Of a stretch of 64,000 nt of DNA, positions 47,271 through 55,974 are shown in pieces. The DNA is from Pelagibacteraceae bacterium AG-359-E06 (GTDB lineage: Bacteria; Pseudomonadota; Alphaproteobacteria; Pelagibacterales; Pelagibacteraceae): assembly GCA_003280495.1 (NCBI GenBank), contig QCET01000002.1, positions 35,610-99,609 of the forward strand, read 5' to 3'. A program made the position numbers and the translations under genes. A model generated the notes under the pieces. That model did not search any database, was not told the DNA's origin, and worked only from the letters and a program-made list of their open reading frames with translations. The stretch's first letter is position 1. Each line of letters opens with the position of its first letter.

Positions 47271-47864
47271 TTATTTTAAGGCTTCTCTAAAAACAAATTC
47301 CAATCTGTCTTGTCCAAAATAAATTTTCGAACCTACTACAAAAGTTGGACATCCAAATATCCCCTTTTTAAATGCATTGTCAGTCCTATTTTTAAGATCA
47401 TCTTTTATTTTTGGATCATTTAACTTTTGAATAAAACTTTCTGGATTTAAATCCATGTTTTTCAAAAATTTTTCAAAAATTTTTTCATCATTTAAGTTTA
47501 GAGAATCAACCCACGCAGCTTTAAAGAACTTATCAACATATTGACTTAAGAAACCCTCTTTAATTGCAACAACAGATCCTCTCATTATATGTATTGTTTT
47601 TACAGGAAAATATCTGTTAAATTGATACTTAATTTTATACCAGTCAGCGCACATTTTTAAATCCTTTATCATGTGTTTAGCTTTTTGAGGATGTAATCCA
47701 GCAGGTGTAATATCAGCAGTTCTATGCAGTCCGGCTAAAAACACAGGACAATAATTTACTTTTATTTTTTTGTCTTTTTCAAACTTTCTTATTTGGGTAT
47801 GAGCCAGATACGAGTAAGGACTACTAATATCGAAGTAAAAATCAATTTTTTTAATTTTACTCAT
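47271..47864 (-). CDS. DsbA-family 2-hydroxychromene-2-carboxylate isomerase-like protein
   Basis: FYFDISSPYSYLAHTQIRKF, GIFGCPTFVVGSKIYFGQDRLEFV. Confidence 0.85.
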   Translation of the reverse strand: MSKIKKIDFYFDISSPYSYLAHTQIRKFEKDKKIKVNYCPVFLAGLHRTADITPAGLHPQKAKHMIKDLKMCADWYKIKYQFNRYFPVKTIHIMRGSVVAIKEGFLSQYVDKFFKAAWVDSLNLNDEKIFEKFLKNMDLNPESFIQKLNDPKIKDDLKNRTDNAFKKGIFGCPTFVVGSKIYFGQDRLEFVFREALK

Positions 47865-48354
47865 GTAATTTAAACTTTTGAACTACTAACAATCTAAGTA
47901 TTAGGTAAAAACATAATCCAACAGGCCCTGTAAAATAAGTAAGTACTAATGGAAAAAACACAATTGATTTATGCATATTATATTTTAAAGCATCTTTTGA
48001 TATCCAATGACCTAAAAATAAACTTAAACTCAAAAAATGTATCCAAAAAATAAGAACAAATAATTCATTTTTCATTAGTTCAATTAAGTAGCTTAAGCCT
48101 AAATATAGGTTGAAGTTATCAATGACTGTGTCAAAATTTATTTCTTCATTCAAACCCAGTGGATAAAGTTGTTGATACACTATATAACCGTATGTGAAGG
48201 CTAAAACTGTAGGTATAAAAAGATTATTTATAAGCGCGTTAGTAAACTTAGATGCTGGCGCAAAAAGCACAATCAGCCACAATGGTATAACACCAATATT
48301 GACAAACTGATAAATCATTTCAATCGTAAAAAATTCTTTGATTGTTTCTAACAT
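47857..48354 (-). CDS. DUF4281/ABA4-like membrane protein
   Basis: 165 aa; FWIHFLSLSLFLGHWISKDALKYN...LTYFTGPVGLCFYLILR pattern. Confidence 0.65.
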   Translation of the reverse strand: MLETIKEFFTIEMIYQFVNIGVIPLWLIVLFAPASKFTNALINNLFIPTVLAFTYGYIVYQQLYPLGLNEEINFDTVIDNFNLYLGLSYLIELMKNELFVLIFWIHFLSLSLFLGHWISKDALKYNMHKSIVFFPLVLTYFTGPVGLCFYLILRLLVVQKFKLHE

Positions 48355-48371
48355 ATGGTAAATGAATATAT

Positions 48372-48932
48372 ATGAAACAGATCAAATCAACCAATCAAAA
48401 AATTGAAACGGAGCAAGATATTAAAGAGCTAGCTTTAAGATACCTTGATAAATATCAGCCATCTAAAAAAGATTTGAAATTGTACCTTTTTAGGAAAATA
48501 CAGGCTAATCCATTTCAACTTATACCAAAAAATGAGATAATGACTAAAATTCAAAGTGTTGTCGATGATTTAGAAAACCTTAATGTCTTAAACGACGAGT
48601 TATACAGCGAACTGAAATCAAAAAATTTTTTAAAAAGAGGATATTCAATTAATAAAATTAGAATGCACTTAATAAACAAAGGTATTGATGACAAGTTATT
48701 AAAAGAAACTATTCACAAAATTACCAAAGATGACAACAACCCTGACTTCTATTCGGCAATCCGAATTTGTAAAAAGCGAAGAATTGGACCTTACAGACCA
48801 GAGGCAAATAGGACTATTTTTTATAAGAAAGACATAGGAGTGTTGGCTAGAAATGGTTTTTCTTATGATCTATCAAAAGATATACTTTCATTAGACAAAA
48901 AAGAATTGAAAGTATTTGAAAAAAAATTATAG
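48372..48932 (+). CDS. recX: Regulatory protein RecX
   Basis: 186 aa; helical RecX repeats, LNDELYSELKSKNFLKRGYSINKIRMHLINKGI. Confidence 0.75.
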   Translation: MKQIKSTNQKIETEQDIKELALRYLDKYQPSKKDLKLYLFRKIQANPFQLIPKNEIMTKIQSVVDDLENLNVLNDELYSELKSKNFLKRGYSINKIRMHLINKGIDDKLLKETIHKITKDDNNPDFYSAIRICKKRRIGPYRPEANRTIFYKKDIGVLARNGFSYDLSKDILSLDKKELKVFEKKL

Positions 48933-49061
48933 TTTTTTTTTCTTTTTTTCGTTTTTAACTAATTCTTCGATTTTATTCTTCATAGCTCTTCTTACAATAC
49001 TAAAAATCAAAATACCTAAAATAGAAACTGATATTATAATTATTAATATTGTTTTTAACAT
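48927..49061 (-). CDS. Small single-TM protein (44 aa), cysQ operon
   Basis: MLKTILIIIISVSILGILIFSIVRRAMKNKIEELVKNEKKKKKL*; ATG overlaps cysQ 3' end (ATGTTAA). Confidence 0.5.
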   Translation of the reverse strand: MLKTILIIIISVSILGILIFSIVRRAMKNKIEELVKNEKKKKKL

Positions 49062-49825
49062 TGGAGGTCCCTTTTTCTTACTAGCAAAGATGGATTACTA
49101 AAGTCTGATTTACCGTATCGAATCGGCTCATTGTCGTGAGTTGATACAATTGCACCGGCATTTTCTGCAATTGCATGACCTGCAGCTATATCCCACTCTT
49201 TAGCTCTCGGATTTGCAGCATATAAATCGAACTCACCATTAGCTATCAAACAAAATTTAAGGGAACTTCTCATGCTTTTAAATTTAACTACTTTATAATT
49301 ATCTAAAATTCTCATGATCTTGTCGGAAGGTGAAGATGAGTTAGATAAAGCTATAGTCTTATCATTTAATTTTTGGCAATCAATTTTAATTTTTTTATTA
49401 TTTTTAATTTCATAAGCATTATTAGTGCCATATGAAAAAAATAGCCTATTTTTTTTTGGAGCATATATAATTCCTGCAACAGCTTTTTTGTTTATTACAA
49501 GACCTGCATTTAATGTATACTCGTCTCCACCATTTATATATGAATTAGTCCCATCGATTGGATCAATTAACCACAAATCCTTCCGCTCTTTAGTTTCAAC
49601 ATCCCCAATATTCTCTTCTGATACAATTTCAATATTTGGTGATATGGTTTTTAATTTTTCTATAATCATTTCATTTACGGCTAAGTCACCATTAGTGACA
49701 GGTGTATTATCATCTTTTGTATTGATTTTGAGTTTTTTGTTAAAAAGATCTATTGACTCTTCGCCGGCCTTTAAAAAAGTAGGTATAAGCTCTAAAATAA
49801 TTTTCTGAATTTCATCTTGTTTCAT
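49055..49825 (-). CDS. cysQ: 3'(2'),5'-bisphosphate nucleotidase CysQ (inositol monophosphatase family)
   Basis: WLIDPIDGTNSYINGGDEYTLNAGLV, AKEWDIAAGHAIAENAGA. Confidence 0.9.
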   Translation of the reverse strand: MKQDEIQKIILELIPTFLKAGEESIDLFNKKLKINTKDDNTPVTNGDLAVNEMIIEKLKTISPNIEIVSEENIGDVETKERKDLWLIDPIDGTNSYINGGDEYTLNAGLVINKKAVAGIIYAPKKNRLFFSYGTNNAYEIKNNKKIKIDCQKLNDKTIALSNSSSPSDKIMRILDNYKVVKFKSMRSSLKFCLIANGEFDLYAANPRAKEWDIAAGHAIAENAGAIVSTHDNEPIRYGKSDFSNPSLLVRKRDLQC

Positions 49826-49991
49826 CTTCGTACTTTTCTAATGAGACTATACTTATATTGATTGTTTTTTTTCCAGCATTTTCAAAATTAACTGTTACCT
49901 TGTTTTTTATGACTGATTGAACTTGCCCTATACCCCATTCCTTTTTATTCGGGTTAATAACAAAATCTCCGGGGTCAAAGTCATAAATCAT
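49812..49991 (-). CDS. DUF3553-like small protein (59 aa)
   Basis: MIYDFDPGDFVINPNKKEWGIGQVQSVIKNKVTVNFENAGKKTINISIVSLEKYEDETR*; overlaps the cysQ start; below ORF-track cutoff. Confidence 0.72.
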   Translation of the reverse strand: MIYDFDPGDFVINPNKKEWGIGQVQSVIKNKVTVNFENAGKKTINISIVSLEKYEDETR

Positions 49992-50028
49992 AATTTAATA
50001 ATTAATAATAACGTGCTATAAAAAATAT

Positions 50029-51165
50029 ATGTTTACACCATTATTAGAAAAAAATGAAACAGATTTGATTGGCTCTGGAAAGTCAAATGAAAAAACAAAG
50101 GTTGTAGTGGCTATGTCAGGTGGAGTGGACTCTTCTGTTGCCGCATCAATTATTAAAGAACATGGTTATGATGTCGTTGGAATAACACTTCAATTATTTG
50201 ATTATGGAAAAATTGGTAAAACAAAAGGTACGTGCTGTGCTGGTAAAGACATTTATGATGCAAAAAAAGTGTGCGATAAAATTAAAATAGAACACCAAGT
50301 AATGAATTATGAAGACATTTTTAATGATGAGGTCATTGAAAAATTTGCAGATAGTTATATCAAAGGCGAAACCCCAATTCCATGTATTGACTGCAACCAA
50401 ACAGTAAAATTTAGAGACCTTTTTAAATTTGCAAAAAAATTAAATGCAGATGCTCTTGTAACCGGTCATTATGTTAAACGTATTGATAAAGAATATCCAA
50501 AAATGTATCGCCCAAATGATTTAGATAGAGATCAAAGTTATTTTTTATTCTCGACTACCCAGGAACAACTTGAATATTTAAGATTTCCATTAGCTAATCT
50601 ATCTAAAAAAGAGACTAGAGAAATTGCAAAAAAAATGAACTTAATAGTTGCCAACAAACCAGACAGCCAAGATATTTGTTTTGTACCAAGTGGAAATTAT
50701 AAAAAAATTATAGAAAAATTAAGACCAGAGTCTTTTAAAAAGGGAAATATCGTAGACAAAAATGGAAAAATTCTCGGATATCATAATGGAATAGTCAATT
50801 ACACAATTGGACAAAGAAAAGGTATTAAGATTTCTAATTCAGAGCCATTATTTGTAATGAAGTTAGATACTAACAAAAACGAGGTTGTAGTAGGTAATAA
50901 AAAAGATTTGTTAGTAAATAAAATATTTTTAAGAGATTTAAACTTTTTGACACGTAATAAGGAAGATTTGAATAATAATATAATGGTAAAAGTTCGTTCC
51001 ACTGGCAAATTATTAAATTGTAAGTTTAACAATGTCAGAAATGAAATATTATTAGACAAAGGTGAGGAGGGCGTATCTCCGGGTCAAGCTTGTGTATTTT
51101 ACAAAGAAGATAGTGACGGGACACGCGTCTTAGGAGGCGGATGGATTAAAAAAACAGAGAATTAA
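50029..51165 (+). CDS. mnmA: tRNA-specific 2-thiouridylase
   Basis: VAMSGGVDSSVAA, CIDCNQTVKF, DSQDICFV, SPGQACVFY. Confidence 0.96.
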   Translation: MFTPLLEKNETDLIGSGKSNEKTKVVVAMSGGVDSSVAASIIKEHGYDVVGITLQLFDYGKIGKTKGTCCAGKDIYDAKKVCDKIKIEHQVMNYEDIFNDEVIEKFADSYIKGETPIPCIDCNQTVKFRDLFKFAKKLNADALVTGHYVKRIDKEYPKMYRPNDLDRDQSYFLFSTTQEQLEYLRFPLANLSKKETREIAKKMNLIVANKPDSQDICFVPSGNYKKIIEKLRPESFKKGNIVDKNGKILGYHNGIVNYTIGQRKGIKISNSEPLFVMKLDTNKNEVVVGNKKDLLVNKIFLRDLNFLTRNKEDLNNNIMVKVRSTGKLLNCKFNNVRNEILLDKGEEGVSPGQACVFYKEDSDGTRVLGGGWIKKTEN

Positions 51166-51249
51166 TTATTTCTTTTTGTTTTTTCTTCTGTTTCTTCTTC
51201 TCTTTGATCCGATTTTTCTTCTTCCTCTATGTTTTTTTGGATATCCCAT
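51166..51249 (-). CDS. Candidate 27-aa highly basic microprotein
   Basis: MGYPKKHRGRRKIGSKRRRNRRKNKKK*; fills the mnmA 3' gap exactly, stop abuts the mnmA stop. Confidence 0.4.
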   Translation of the reverse strand: MGYPKKHRGRRKIGSKRRRNRRKNKKK

Positions 51250-51312
51250 TTTTTTAAAATTGTTTGTTGAAAAATACCAAAATTTACTGTTTAATCAATT
51301 AATTTTTAAAAT

Positions 51313-51495
51313 ATGCCGCCAAAAAAAAACATGAATTTTGTATCTGAAACCAGCGAAGACAGCAGATCAATAGATATTTTTAAATTACAATCAGAAAGAA
51401 AATTAGAGGAAAAAAAAGAAAAAAAATCTAATACAATTTACGTAGTTTCTATTGCAATTTTAGTAGTTTGCATCATTTCACTTGTATATATTTAA
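51313..51495 (+). CDS. Small C-tail-anchored membrane protein (60 aa)
   Basis: MPPKKNMNFVSETSEDSRSIDIFKLQSERKLEEKKEKKSNTIYVVSIAILVVCIISLVYI. Confidence 0.6.
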   Translation: MPPKKNMNFVSETSEDSRSIDIFKLQSERKLEEKKEKKSNTIYVVSIAILVVCIISLVYI

Positions 51496-51503
51496 TTATC
51501 TAA

Positions 51504-52103
51504 ATGATAGATGTTGAATTAACTATTGGGTTAATTACTTTCTATTTTATTATGTTTGTAACTCCAGGGCCAAACAATGTGATGTTAACAGCTTCTGGTA
51601 TAAAGTTTGGTTTTAAAAGAACAATTCCCCATTTACTCGGAATACCATTAGGCCATACTATTCAAATTACCCTAGTCACTCTTGGCCTAGGTGTAATTTT
51701 TGAGAAATATCCGTCAATACAAATCGTACTAAAATTTTTAGGATGTGGTTATCTGTTTTTTTTAGCTTATAAAATGTTTGGCTCTCTAGATATTAAGGGC
51801 ATTAAAAATTCAGGAAGACCATTAAAATTTTATGAAGCGTCTCTTTTTCAATTTTTAAATCCAAAAGCATGGTTAGTAGCAACTACTGCAGCATCTGTTT
51901 TTTTTCCAGAAAATATTAATTTTATGACTGGATTAATTTTTATTGTGTTTCTAGCACCAATTGTTTGTTTACCATCAATAACTATTTGGGCTATATTTGG
52001 TAGTACTATTAAAAACTTTATATCAAATTATAAAATAAAAAAAATAATTGAAATAATTTTGGCAATTTCATTAGTAATAACAGGATTATTAATATTGGTA
52101 TGA
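51504..52103 (+). CDS. LysE-family exporter
   Basis: FVTPGPNNVMLTASGIKFGFKRTIPHLLGIPLGH, FLNPKAWLVATTA. Confidence 0.9.
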   Translation: MIDVELTIGLITFYFIMFVTPGPNNVMLTASGIKFGFKRTIPHLLGIPLGHTIQITLVTLGLGVIFEKYPSIQIVLKFLGCGYLFFLAYKMFGSLDIKGIKNSGRPLKFYEASLFQFLNPKAWLVATTAASVFFPENINFMTGLIFIVFLAPIVCLPSITIWAIFGSTIKNFISNYKIKKIIEIILAISLVITGLLILV

Positions 52104-52519
52104 TTCAAGAAACAAATGAAATATCCTTAGAGACAAAAGGACAGAGACTTTTTAATATTACAAATTTAATTGAAAACGTTATTACACTATCAAAATTAAA
52201 CACAGGATTAGTAAATATAAGTATACTGCATACTAGTGCTTCATTACTAATTCAAGAAAATGCAGATACAAATGTGCAAAAAGATCTATTAAACTTTTTT
52301 GACAAAATCGCTCCAATGAATGAGAATTTGTATATACATAATGACGAAGGAAAAGATGACATGCCCGCCCATATTAAATCAGCTCTTACACAAACAAATC
52401 TATCGCTTAGTTTTGGAAATAAAAAGTTAAAATTGGGCACTTGGCAGGGTATTTATTTGTTCGAACACAGAATAAAGCCTCAAAAAAGAACAGTTTTAGT
52501 ACATTTGATTGGCGAATAG
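52100..52519 (+). CDS. yjbQ: YjbQ family protein (secondary thiamine-phosphate synthase-like)
   Basis: LHTSASLLIQENADTNVQKDL, GTWQGIYLFEHR. Confidence 0.9.
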   Translation: MIQETNEISLETKGQRLFNITNLIENVITLSKLNTGLVNISILHTSASLLIQENADTNVQKDLLNFFDKIAPMNENLYIHNDEGKDDMPAHIKSALTQTNLSLSFGNKKLKLGTWQGIYLFEHRIKPQKRTVLVHLIGE

Positions 52520-52560
52520 CTTTGACAAAAAAAAAACTTTAAATTAAAAGCTAGTTACTT

Positions 52561-52974
52561 ATGGCAAAAAAAAGAAAGATTCGTAGAACAAAAAAAAGTA
52601 AATCTAATAATATGTTATTAATTGGTGGTGCAGCAGTACTATTGGCTGTTGTTGCATTATCTCAAATTAATACAGGACCAGTTGTCAAAGTTAAGGACAG
52701 CAATGTTTCTGATATTAAGAAAACCAAAGAAGCATCTGAGCCACTAAATATACCGAAAAAAGAAAAGGCAATAAATAAAAAAAGCATAAACGAAAGAGAA
52801 TTGATGATTAGATTTGCCGAGCTTGACTGGAACAGTAATAAACTAGTTTCTAAATCAGAGTATTTATATTACTTCAAAGATAAATCGACTGGAAAAAAAC
52901 AATTTAAAATTATTGATAAAGATAAATCTGGATCTATAAGTTACAAAGAATATAAAGCTTACAGAACAAGATAA
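52561..52974 (+). CDS. Membrane-anchored protein with two EF-hand-like loops
   Basis: Basic N-terminus and TM; DWNSNKLVSKSE and DKDKSGSISYKE calcium-loop patterns. Confidence 0.65.
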   Translation: MAKKRKIRRTKKSKSNNMLLIGGAAVLLAVVALSQINTGPVVKVKDSNVSDIKKTKEASEPLNIPKKEKAINKKSINERELMIRFAELDWNSNKLVSKSEYLYYFKDKSTGKKQFKIIDKDKSGSISYKEYKAYRTR

Positions 52975-53018
52975 CCAAGTTGTTTTAATATCTAAACTAT
53001 TGTAAATTAAATTTTTGT

Positions 53019-53095
53019 GGCGGGATAGCTCAGTTGGTTAGAGCACGGGACTCATAAGCCCGGGGTCGGCAGTTCAACTCTGCCTCCCGCTACCA
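53019..53095 (+). tRNA. tRNA with CAT anticodon (elongator Met most likely), CCA encoded
   Basis: Cloverleaf GGCGGGA..TAGCTCAGTTGGTTAGAGC..CTCATAA..GTTCAACTC..TCCCGCTACCA. Confidence 0.95.
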
Positions 53096-53106
53096 TTTGA
53101 CTAATA

Positions 53107-53583
53107 GTGGAAAAATTTTTGAAAATTATATTTAAAAATATGAGAATATATTTATCTTTAGTATTAATTTTTTTTACAACTGATAGTTTATCATTAAATC
53201 ACAATATTGTAGGAACAATTAAAAAATCATCGATTAAAACAACACAATTTAACGAAGGTAAAGCTCTTTATTTAAAGAACTGCGCGTCCTGTCATAAAAA
53301 AAATTTATCAGGTCAAATAAATTGGGATGCGAAACTAGATAAAGACGGCCACAGACTTGCTCCTCCAATGAATGGAGATGGACACACCTGGCATCATGAC
53401 GATAGTACACTTTTTTACATCACAAAATATGGATTAGGTAGATATGTAAAAAATTACAAAGGTAAAATGGGGGGTTTTTCAGATAAGCTGACTGATAACC
53501 AAATTAAGAATGTTTTAGCTTATGTTAAATCGTACTGGCCGGAAAAAAAATATCGATATCAACTTAAACTAAATGAAAGGTAA
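53107..53583 (+). CDS. c-type cytochrome (monoheme); GTG start or alternative ATG at 53140
   Basis: NCASCHKKNLSGQINWDAKLDKDGHRLAPPMNGDGHTWHHDDSTLFYITKYG. Confidence 0.85.
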   Translation: MEKFLKIIFKNMRIYLSLVLIFFTTDSLSLNHNIVGTIKKSSIKTTQFNEGKALYLKNCASCHKKNLSGQINWDAKLDKDGHRLAPPMNGDGHTWHHDDSTLFYITKYGLGRYVKNYKGKMGGFSDKLTDNQIKNVLAYVKSYWPEKKYRYQLKLNER

Positions 53584-53587
53584 TATA

Positions 53588-54091
53588 ATGAAAAAATTAA
53601 TTTTATTAACTGTATTCATGCAGATATCTTTTAATGTATTTGCAGCACCAATGAAAATGATTGGCACAAAAGGTAAAATTTCTGAAGTAAGTAAAACAAT
53701 TAAAATCTCAATGTATGATAATTATTACGAACCCAAAGTTATTAACGTTAAGAAAAATGAAACCATAAAATTTATTGTAGAAAACAAAGGTATGCTCGTG
53801 CATGAATTTAATATCGCTACAATGAAAATGCATAAAAAACATGGTCCCGAAATGCTTGAAATGATGAAAAAAGGTATTTTGCTTCCCACTAAAATTAATA
53901 AAATAAAAATGAAAGAAATGTCTAAGCACGATAAAAAAATGGCACATAGTCATTCGAATAGCGTTTTGCTTGAACCAAATAAATCTGGAGAGTTAATCTG
54001 GAAATTCTCAACAAACGCCGATTTATACGTAGGATGTAATGTACCAGGTCATTTGGAGGCCGGGATGATTTCAAAAATTAATATTAACTAA
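53588..54091 (+). CDS. Cupredoxin-domain periplasmic protein with Met/His-rich insert
   Basis: Signal peptide, MLVHEFN, YVGCNVPGHLEAGM copper site. Confidence 0.85.
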   Translation: MKKLILLTVFMQISFNVFAAPMKMIGTKGKISEVSKTIKISMYDNYYEPKVINVKKNETIKFIVENKGMLVHEFNIATMKMHKKHGPEMLEMMKKGILLPTKINKIKMKEMSKHDKKMAHSHSNSVLLEPNKSGELIWKFSTNADLYVGCNVPGHLEAGMISKININ

Positions 54092-54094
54092 ATA

Positions 54095-54538
54095 ATGGAT
54101 TTAGCACTAAAAAACTTTCACTGGAGATGTAAAAATACTTGGATTAAAAGTGCGAAGAATACACTTTGGTGCGTTTTTGGATGTTCAATAGGCGATTTTG
54201 GAACAATTCTTTTTTTCCAACTCACAAAAATACCTTTCCCTATACTTGGTATTATGACATTGGCTATAATTAATGGGTTGATTACTAGCATTTTATTAGA
54301 AACTTTTATTCTTTTAAAACAAAATTTTAGTCTTAAAGATGCAATTAAAACTGCATTTGGAATGAGTTTTATATCTATGTTATCAATGGAAATCGCGATG
54401 AATTTGACTGACTATCTCTTAACTGGAGGAGCAATTTTGACATGGTGGGTGATACCTATCATGTTATTAGTAGGTTTTTTAACACCTTGGCCATATAATT
54501 ATTGGAGATTAAAAAAATTTAATGAGTCTTGTCATTAA
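54095..54538 (+). CDS. DUF4396-like membrane protein
   Basis: 147 aa, four TMs; FGMSFISMLSMEIAMNLTDYLLTGG, TPWPYNYWRLKK. Confidence 0.7.
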   Translation: MDLALKNFHWRCKNTWIKSAKNTLWCVFGCSIGDFGTILFFQLTKIPFPILGIMTLAIINGLITSILLETFILLKQNFSLKDAIKTAFGMSFISMLSMEIAMNLTDYLLTGGAILTWWVIPIMLLVGFLTPWPYNYWRLKKFNESCH

Positions 54539-54544
54539 AAATAT

Positions 54545-55072
54545 TTAATGTCCTGGAAACTTTATTAAACTAAAAGATTTATAATCTTTTTTCTCTAATT
54601 TTTCGTTACCAGGCAAATCGAATAAATTAATTAAAAATATATATCCCGCGACTTTCCCTTTGCATTTTTCAATTAGTTTCGCTGCAGCAAGAGCTGTGCC
54701 ACCTGTTGCTATCAAGTCATCAACAATTAATATTCTATCATTTTTTTTGACTGATCTTTTATGTACCTCAATTGTTGCTTTTCCATATTCTAAGGTAAAT
54801 TTTTGTGAAATTCTTTTATCTGGAAGTTTATTTTTCTTTCTTAACAATATTAGAGGTTTTTTTTCTAAATACGCAAGCACAGAAGCAAAAATAAAACCCC
54901 TAGACTCAATAGCTGCAAGCTTATTATGAGGTATTTTTTTTGTAATTTTATACATTCTTTTTATAGTTGTATTAAATGCTTTCTTATTTTCTAATAGAGA
55001 TGTGATATCTCTAAAAAGAATACCTTTTTTAGGATAATCAGGAATTGATTTAATTGTTTTTTCTAATTTCAT
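54545..55072 (-). CDS. apt: Adenine phosphoribosyltransferase
   Basis: PDYPKKGILFRDITSLL, ESRGFIFAS, ILIVDDLIATGGTALAA. Confidence 0.95.
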   Translation of the reverse strand: MKLEKTIKSIPDYPKKGILFRDITSLLENKKAFNTTIKRMYKITKKIPHNKLAAIESRGFIFASVLAYLEKKPLILLRKKNKLPDKRISQKFTLEYGKATIEVHKRSVKKNDRILIVDDLIATGGTALAAAKLIEKCKGKVAGYIFLINLFDLPGNEKLEKKDYKSFSLIKFPGH

Positions 55073-55107
55073 TATAAGAATAATTAATATAATTAAGTTA
55101 ATTAGTC

Positions 55108-55974
55108 ATGAGTAAATTAGGAATAATCGGTGGTAGTGGTTTATATAATATAGAGGGTTTATCTAACGAAAAGTGGATAAAAGTTAAAACTCCATGGGGT
55201 GAACCATCTGACCAAATTCTAGAGGCAAAATTTGCAAAACAAAGCTTTTGTTTTATGCCAAGACATGGAAGGGGACATTTGATATCCCCATCTAATATAA
55301 ATTTCCGAGCTAATATAGATGCACTTAAACAACGGGGAGTGACCGATATAATTTCAGTATCCGCAGTTGGCTCTTTGAAAGAAGAACTTGAACCTGGTAA
55401 ATTTGTTATAATCGATCAATTTATTGATAGAACCTTCGCGAGAAAGAAAACTTTTTTTGACAATGAAATAGTTGCGCATGTTTCAATGGCTCATCCAACG
55501 TCGAAATCTTTGATGGACGCATGCGAGTCATCTATTAAAAAATTAAAAATTCCCTTTCAACGAGGAGGTACGTATGTAGCCATGGAGGGACCGCAATTTT
55601 CCTCATTAGCAGAGTCGCAATTATACAGATCATGGAAAGCTGACGTTATAGGCATGACAAATATGCCAGAAGCAAAACTAGCAAGAGAGGCAGAAATTCG
55701 TTATGCTTCAATATCAATGGTAACAGATTACGATTGCTGGCATCCAGACCACGAGAATGTAGATGTTCAACAAGTTATTAAAGTGTTGCTAGAAAACGCA
55801 TCAAAAGCAAAAGATATGATAAAAGATATTATAGAAAATTACACAAAGTATGTTGATGATAAAGATCCTGCAACAAAATGCTTAGACATTGCGATCATTA
55901 CTGATCCAAAAAAAAGAACAAAAAAAACAATAAAAAAGTTAGCAACTATTGCAGGCAGGGTTTTAAAAAAATGA
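55108..55974 (+). CDS. mtnP: S-methyl-5'-thioadenosine phosphorylase
   Basis: GIIGGSGLYNIEGL, FMPRHGRGH, AMEGPQFSSLAES, GMTNMPEAKLAREAEI. Confidence 0.94.
   Translation: MSKLGIIGGSGLYNIEGLSNEKWIKVKTPWGEPSDQILEAKFAKQSFCFMPRHGRGHLISPSNINFRANIDALKQRGVTDIISVSAVGSLKEELEPGKFVIIDQFIDRTFARKKTFFDNEIVAHVSMAHPTSKSLMDACESSIKKLKIPFQRGGTYVAMEGPQFSSLAESQLYRSWKADVIGMTNMPEAKLAREAEIRYASISMVTDYDCWHPDHENVDVQQVIKVLLENASKAKDMIKDIIENYTKYVDDKDPATKCLDIAIITDPKKRTKKTIKKLATIAGRVLKK

Noticed and set aside
48916-49101. Plus-strand 61-aa ORF after recX
   Set aside because: The minus-strand 44-aa TM ORF, coupled to cysQ, fits the junction better; the plus frame starts inside recX and runs into cysQ.
49425-49808. Plus-strand 127-aa ORF within cysQ
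   Set aside because: Antisense to a conserved IMPase-family gene.
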